NCBI GenBank assembly: GCA_965223045.1
Contig: CBDCVN010000013.1
Coordinates: forward strand, 1,984,001 to 2,048,000
Direction of reading: 5' to 3'
From: CBDCVN01 sp965223045
GTDB lineage: Bacteria > Deinococcota > Deinococci > Deinococcales > Trueperaceae
Length of the DNA: 64,000 bases
The notes under the pieces: generated by a model
Database searches by the model: none
What the model saw: the letters and a program-made list of their open reading frames with translations, nothing else
What the model was told of the DNA's origin: nothing
In this document: positions 61,877 through 64,000 of the stretch, one piece after another
Layout: each line of letters starts with the position of its first letter
Position numbering within the stretch: position 1 is the first letter of the stretch
Translations under genes and position numbers: made by a program

Positions 61877-63592
61877 ATAGAAAAAGTACATGGTAAGCTC
61901 TCAGGGCTTAAAAAAAATCAGATTAAACGTTTAAGTAATTTGTATCGTCGTAAATTGCCCCCCGAAACACCAGTAAACTTAGAACTTGCCAGAACAATAG
62001 GAGAGATTAGCTTAGAAATCGGTAAAAGCGTCTCTATTTTAATAGACCGTATTGGTCGGGTTGTTACTGTTTCTGTTGGTGATGCACAAGAAACACCTAT
62101 CCCAGAGTGGCATGGTGAAGCCGAAGCAAGACTGTATGGCCTTAGGTTAATTCATAGCCACCTAAAACCAAATGGGCTTTCGAATGGTGATCTATCAACC
62201 CTCTTTCTAAATCGCTTAGATGCTATTTTGGCTATAGAGGTCAAATTAAATGCTAAGCAACACACTGAAATTGGTTATGTGCATATTGCCCAAATAGCTC
62301 CTCTTACTGCAAAAGAAGAAGACTGGATTATTCAAAAACCTTTGAGCATAAATGAGGTAGAAAAGTTAAATATTGTAGAGATGACTCGAGCACTCGAGCA
62401 AGAATTATCCCGTTCAGCCAACCTTCGTGAGATCAAAAGTAATAGCGAGCGAGCAGTATTGATTGGCCTTAACACTGGTGAATCTTATATTGATAGCGAT
62501 GCAAGATTATCAGAGCTAGTAGAGCTAGCCCACACTGCTGGAGCAGAGGTGGTATATAAAAGCAAGCAACAACGATTAAAGCCTGACCCCCGTACTTTAA
62601 TTGGTAGAGGCAAACTTCAGGAGCTCTTGAGCAAAGCTTATCATGAAGATGCTGACTTGCTAATATTTGACCGCGAGTTAAATCCTAATCAACTCAGAGA
62701 AATTGAAAAAGAGACTAAATTAAAAGTGCTAGATCGCACAGGGCTTATCCTTGATATTTTTGCTCGACATGCTAAGGGCCGCGAGGCACAGGTTCAAGTT
62801 GAGCTAGCCCAGCTTCACTATCAAGCAACACGTCTTGCAGGTAGAGGACAGGCACTAAGTCGTTTAGGTGGTGGCATTGGCACGCTTGGACCAGGTGAAA
62901 CTAAGTTAGAAGTTGACCGTCGCCGTATTCGCAAGCGCATAGGTATTTTAGAAAAAGAAGTAGATAATATTAGTTCTCACCGTGCTCAAACTCGTAAGAG
63001 TCGTAATAAATCTCTTGTACCTATAATTGCCTTAGTTGGCTATACTAATGCTGGTAAGTCTACTTTATTTAACGCCCTCTCAAAAAGTACTGCTCTAAGT
63101 GAGAATAAGCTCTTTGCCACTTTAAGACCTACAACTAGAGAAGGCTGGTTGCCCAACTTAGGAGAGTATGGTAAAAAGGTACTTTATACTGACACTGTAG
63201 GTTTTATTCGTGATTTGCCCAATGAGTTACTTAATGCTTTCAGGGCTACCCTAGAAGAGCTTCATGACGCTGATATACTTTTACATGTTGTTGACGGTTC
63301 AAGTCTAGACGCCAATAGTAAGATTAGCACTGTGGGACGTATATTAGATGAATTGAATATAGAGATACCTTCACTAGTAGTACTTAATAAATGCGATATT
63401 GCTTCACTTGACTTAATAGAACAACTGGCAAAACGCCATCAAGCCGTAGTAGTTTCGGCACTAGCAAGTAAGGGCTTAGAAGAGCTTAAGGAATTACTTG
63501 CAAAAACTATAGAAAATATAGTTACATACAATACTATCAATAAGTATTCGTTAATCGATTTTGAACAGCATGCTCATCCAAGTAGAGCATAA
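61877..63592 (+). CDS. hflX: GTPase HflX, apparently with an ATA start codon
   Basis: 571 aa if started at ATA 61877. AGGAGG lies 8 nt before this ATA; the next 21 codons (EKVHGKLSGLKKNQIKRLSN) match the N-terminus of Thermus/Deinococcus HflX, and no ATG, GTG or TTG is in frame until TTG 61940 (550 aa), which lacks a ribosome site. Domains: HflX N-terminal domain with GRGKLQELL and LSRLGGGIGTLGPGETKLE, then GTPase with G1 GYTNAGKST, G3 DTVGFIRDLP, G4 NKCD. HflX splits stalled ribosomes and binds the 50S subunit. Confidence 0.92.
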   Translation: MEKVHGKLSGLKKNQIKRLSNLYRRKLPPETPVNLELARTIGEISLEIGKSVSILIDRIGRVVTVSVGDAQETPIPEWHGEAEARLYGLRLIHSHLKPNGLSNGDLSTLFLNRLDAILAIEVKLNAKQHTEIGYVHIAQIAPLTAKEEDWIIQKPLSINEVEKLNIVEMTRALEQELSRSANLREIKSNSERAVLIGLNTGESYIDSDARLSELVELAHTAGAEVVYKSKQQRLKPDPRTLIGRGKLQELLSKAYHEDADLLIFDRELNPNQLREIEKETKLKVLDRTGLILDIFARHAKGREAQVQVELAQLHYQATRLAGRGQALSRLGGGIGTLGPGETKLEVDRRRIRKRIGILEKEVDNISSHRAQTRKSRNKSLVPIIALVGYTNAGKSTLFNALSKSTALSENKLFATLRPTTREGWLPNLGEYGKKVLYTDTVGFIRDLPNELLNAFRATLEELHDADILLHVVDGSSLDANSKISTVGRILDELNIEIPSLVVLNKCDIASLDLIEQLAKRHQAVVVSALASKGLEELKELLAKTIENIVTYNTINKYSLIDFEQHAHPSRA

Positions 63593-63727
63593 TTTAAATC
63601 TACTTTAGTTATAAAAGAAAGTATTATAAGGCAATTCTTACAAAATCCTCATTTTTATGGTTGTGATATTTTATGTTTCTCTAACGTTTAACATATAGAT
63701 TAATGACCTGATTAGGAGATTTTAAGT

Positions 63728-64000
63728 ATGATAGAATTTTCAAGGGCCATAACTACACCAGCAAAATTTTTTCCAACTTTAGAAGCCCCACTCAGTGTAC
63801 TTAAAGAGCTAAATAGCCTTCCCCATAGTATCCAAAAAGATTTATTTATACTTGATCCTATTGAACCTAAAACTATCGAGATTGCCAAAAAATGTATCAC
63901 AAACTTCTCTTACCTAGTAAAAAAGAGTGGTTTTCCTTGGCTAAATCCATATGTTACTACTAAAGGTGATGGTGATGTAAGTTTTAAATGGTGGCAAGAT
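63728..64000 (+). CDS. Unknown protein, 5' part (runs off right edge)
   Basis: 91 codons to the window end, open. TAGGAG lies 9 nt before the ATG. Begins MIEFSRAITTPAKFFPTLEA and contains WLNPYVTTKGDGDVSFKWWQ; the 'P-x-V/GDGDV-x-x-W-W' ending is reminiscent of small proteins seen beside uncharacterised accessory genes in cyanobacteria, but I cannot name a family. Confidence 0.7.
   Translation, partial: MIEFSRAITTPAKFFPTLEAPLSVLKELNSLPHSIQKDLFILDPIEPKTIEIAKKCITNFSYLVKKSGFPWLNPYVTTKGDGDVSFKWWQD

Overview
The window is AT-rich bacterial DNA (about 37-38% G+C judged by eye) with short spacers and clear Shine-Dalgarno sites on most genes. Several other genes have a -10 box only 6-9 bases before the start codon, so leaderless transcripts look common. 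HflX with a Thermus/Deinococcus-like N-terminus, the futalosine-pathway gene mqnD, a DUF512 radical-SAM protein and lipoboxes ending in AAC/SAC/TAC point to a Gram-negative-type envelope. My best guess is a low-GC relative of Deinococcota, with low confidence. The palindrome GCTCGAGC is strongly over-represented in core genes and absent from insertion sequences.

Layout. 1-4108: 5' part of a giant DUF11-repeat lipoprotein whose 327-bp tandem repeats run off the left edge. 4.1-13 kb is an accessory zone: a stub antitoxin, two complete IS607-type elements with TnpB, the 3' remnant of an IS605-type element, a HigB stub, DUF3782-like and Mrr-like nucleases, tRNA-Asp and dispersed repeats. 12.9-34.4 kb is mostly housekeeping: clpP-clpX, SHOCT protein, an internally deleted aldo/keto reductase, a two-component system, the DUF512 protein, a large unknown protein, Uma2, an OppBC-type permease pair, a 10-PKD lipoprotein, mqnD, a small Ser/Thr kinase, and metG behind what looks like an attenuator.

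34.4-58.9 kb is the most interesting region. On the minus strand lie a caspase-alpha/beta-hydrolase fusion, a CHAT-STAND-WD40 gene split by a frameshift, a small lipoprotein, a C39-like cysteine peptidase and a second CHAT-STAND-WD40 gene. That second gene carries both an IS1-family and an IS1634-family insertion; removing each element plus one target duplication restores an uninterrupted 1294-codon frame with a homologous C-terminus. A third, intact CHAT-STAND-WD40 gene lies at 55.8-58.9 kb beyond purL and a GH18 chitinase-like gene. Three protease families (CHAT, caspase, C39) together with STAND sensors and a lipase suggest a regulated cell-death or defence locus, partly inactivated here.

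58.9-64 kb: a HigBA-type toxin-antitoxin pair, a catalytically degenerate EnvC-like protein, RNase HI, HflX (apparently starting at ATA) and the beginning of one more gene.
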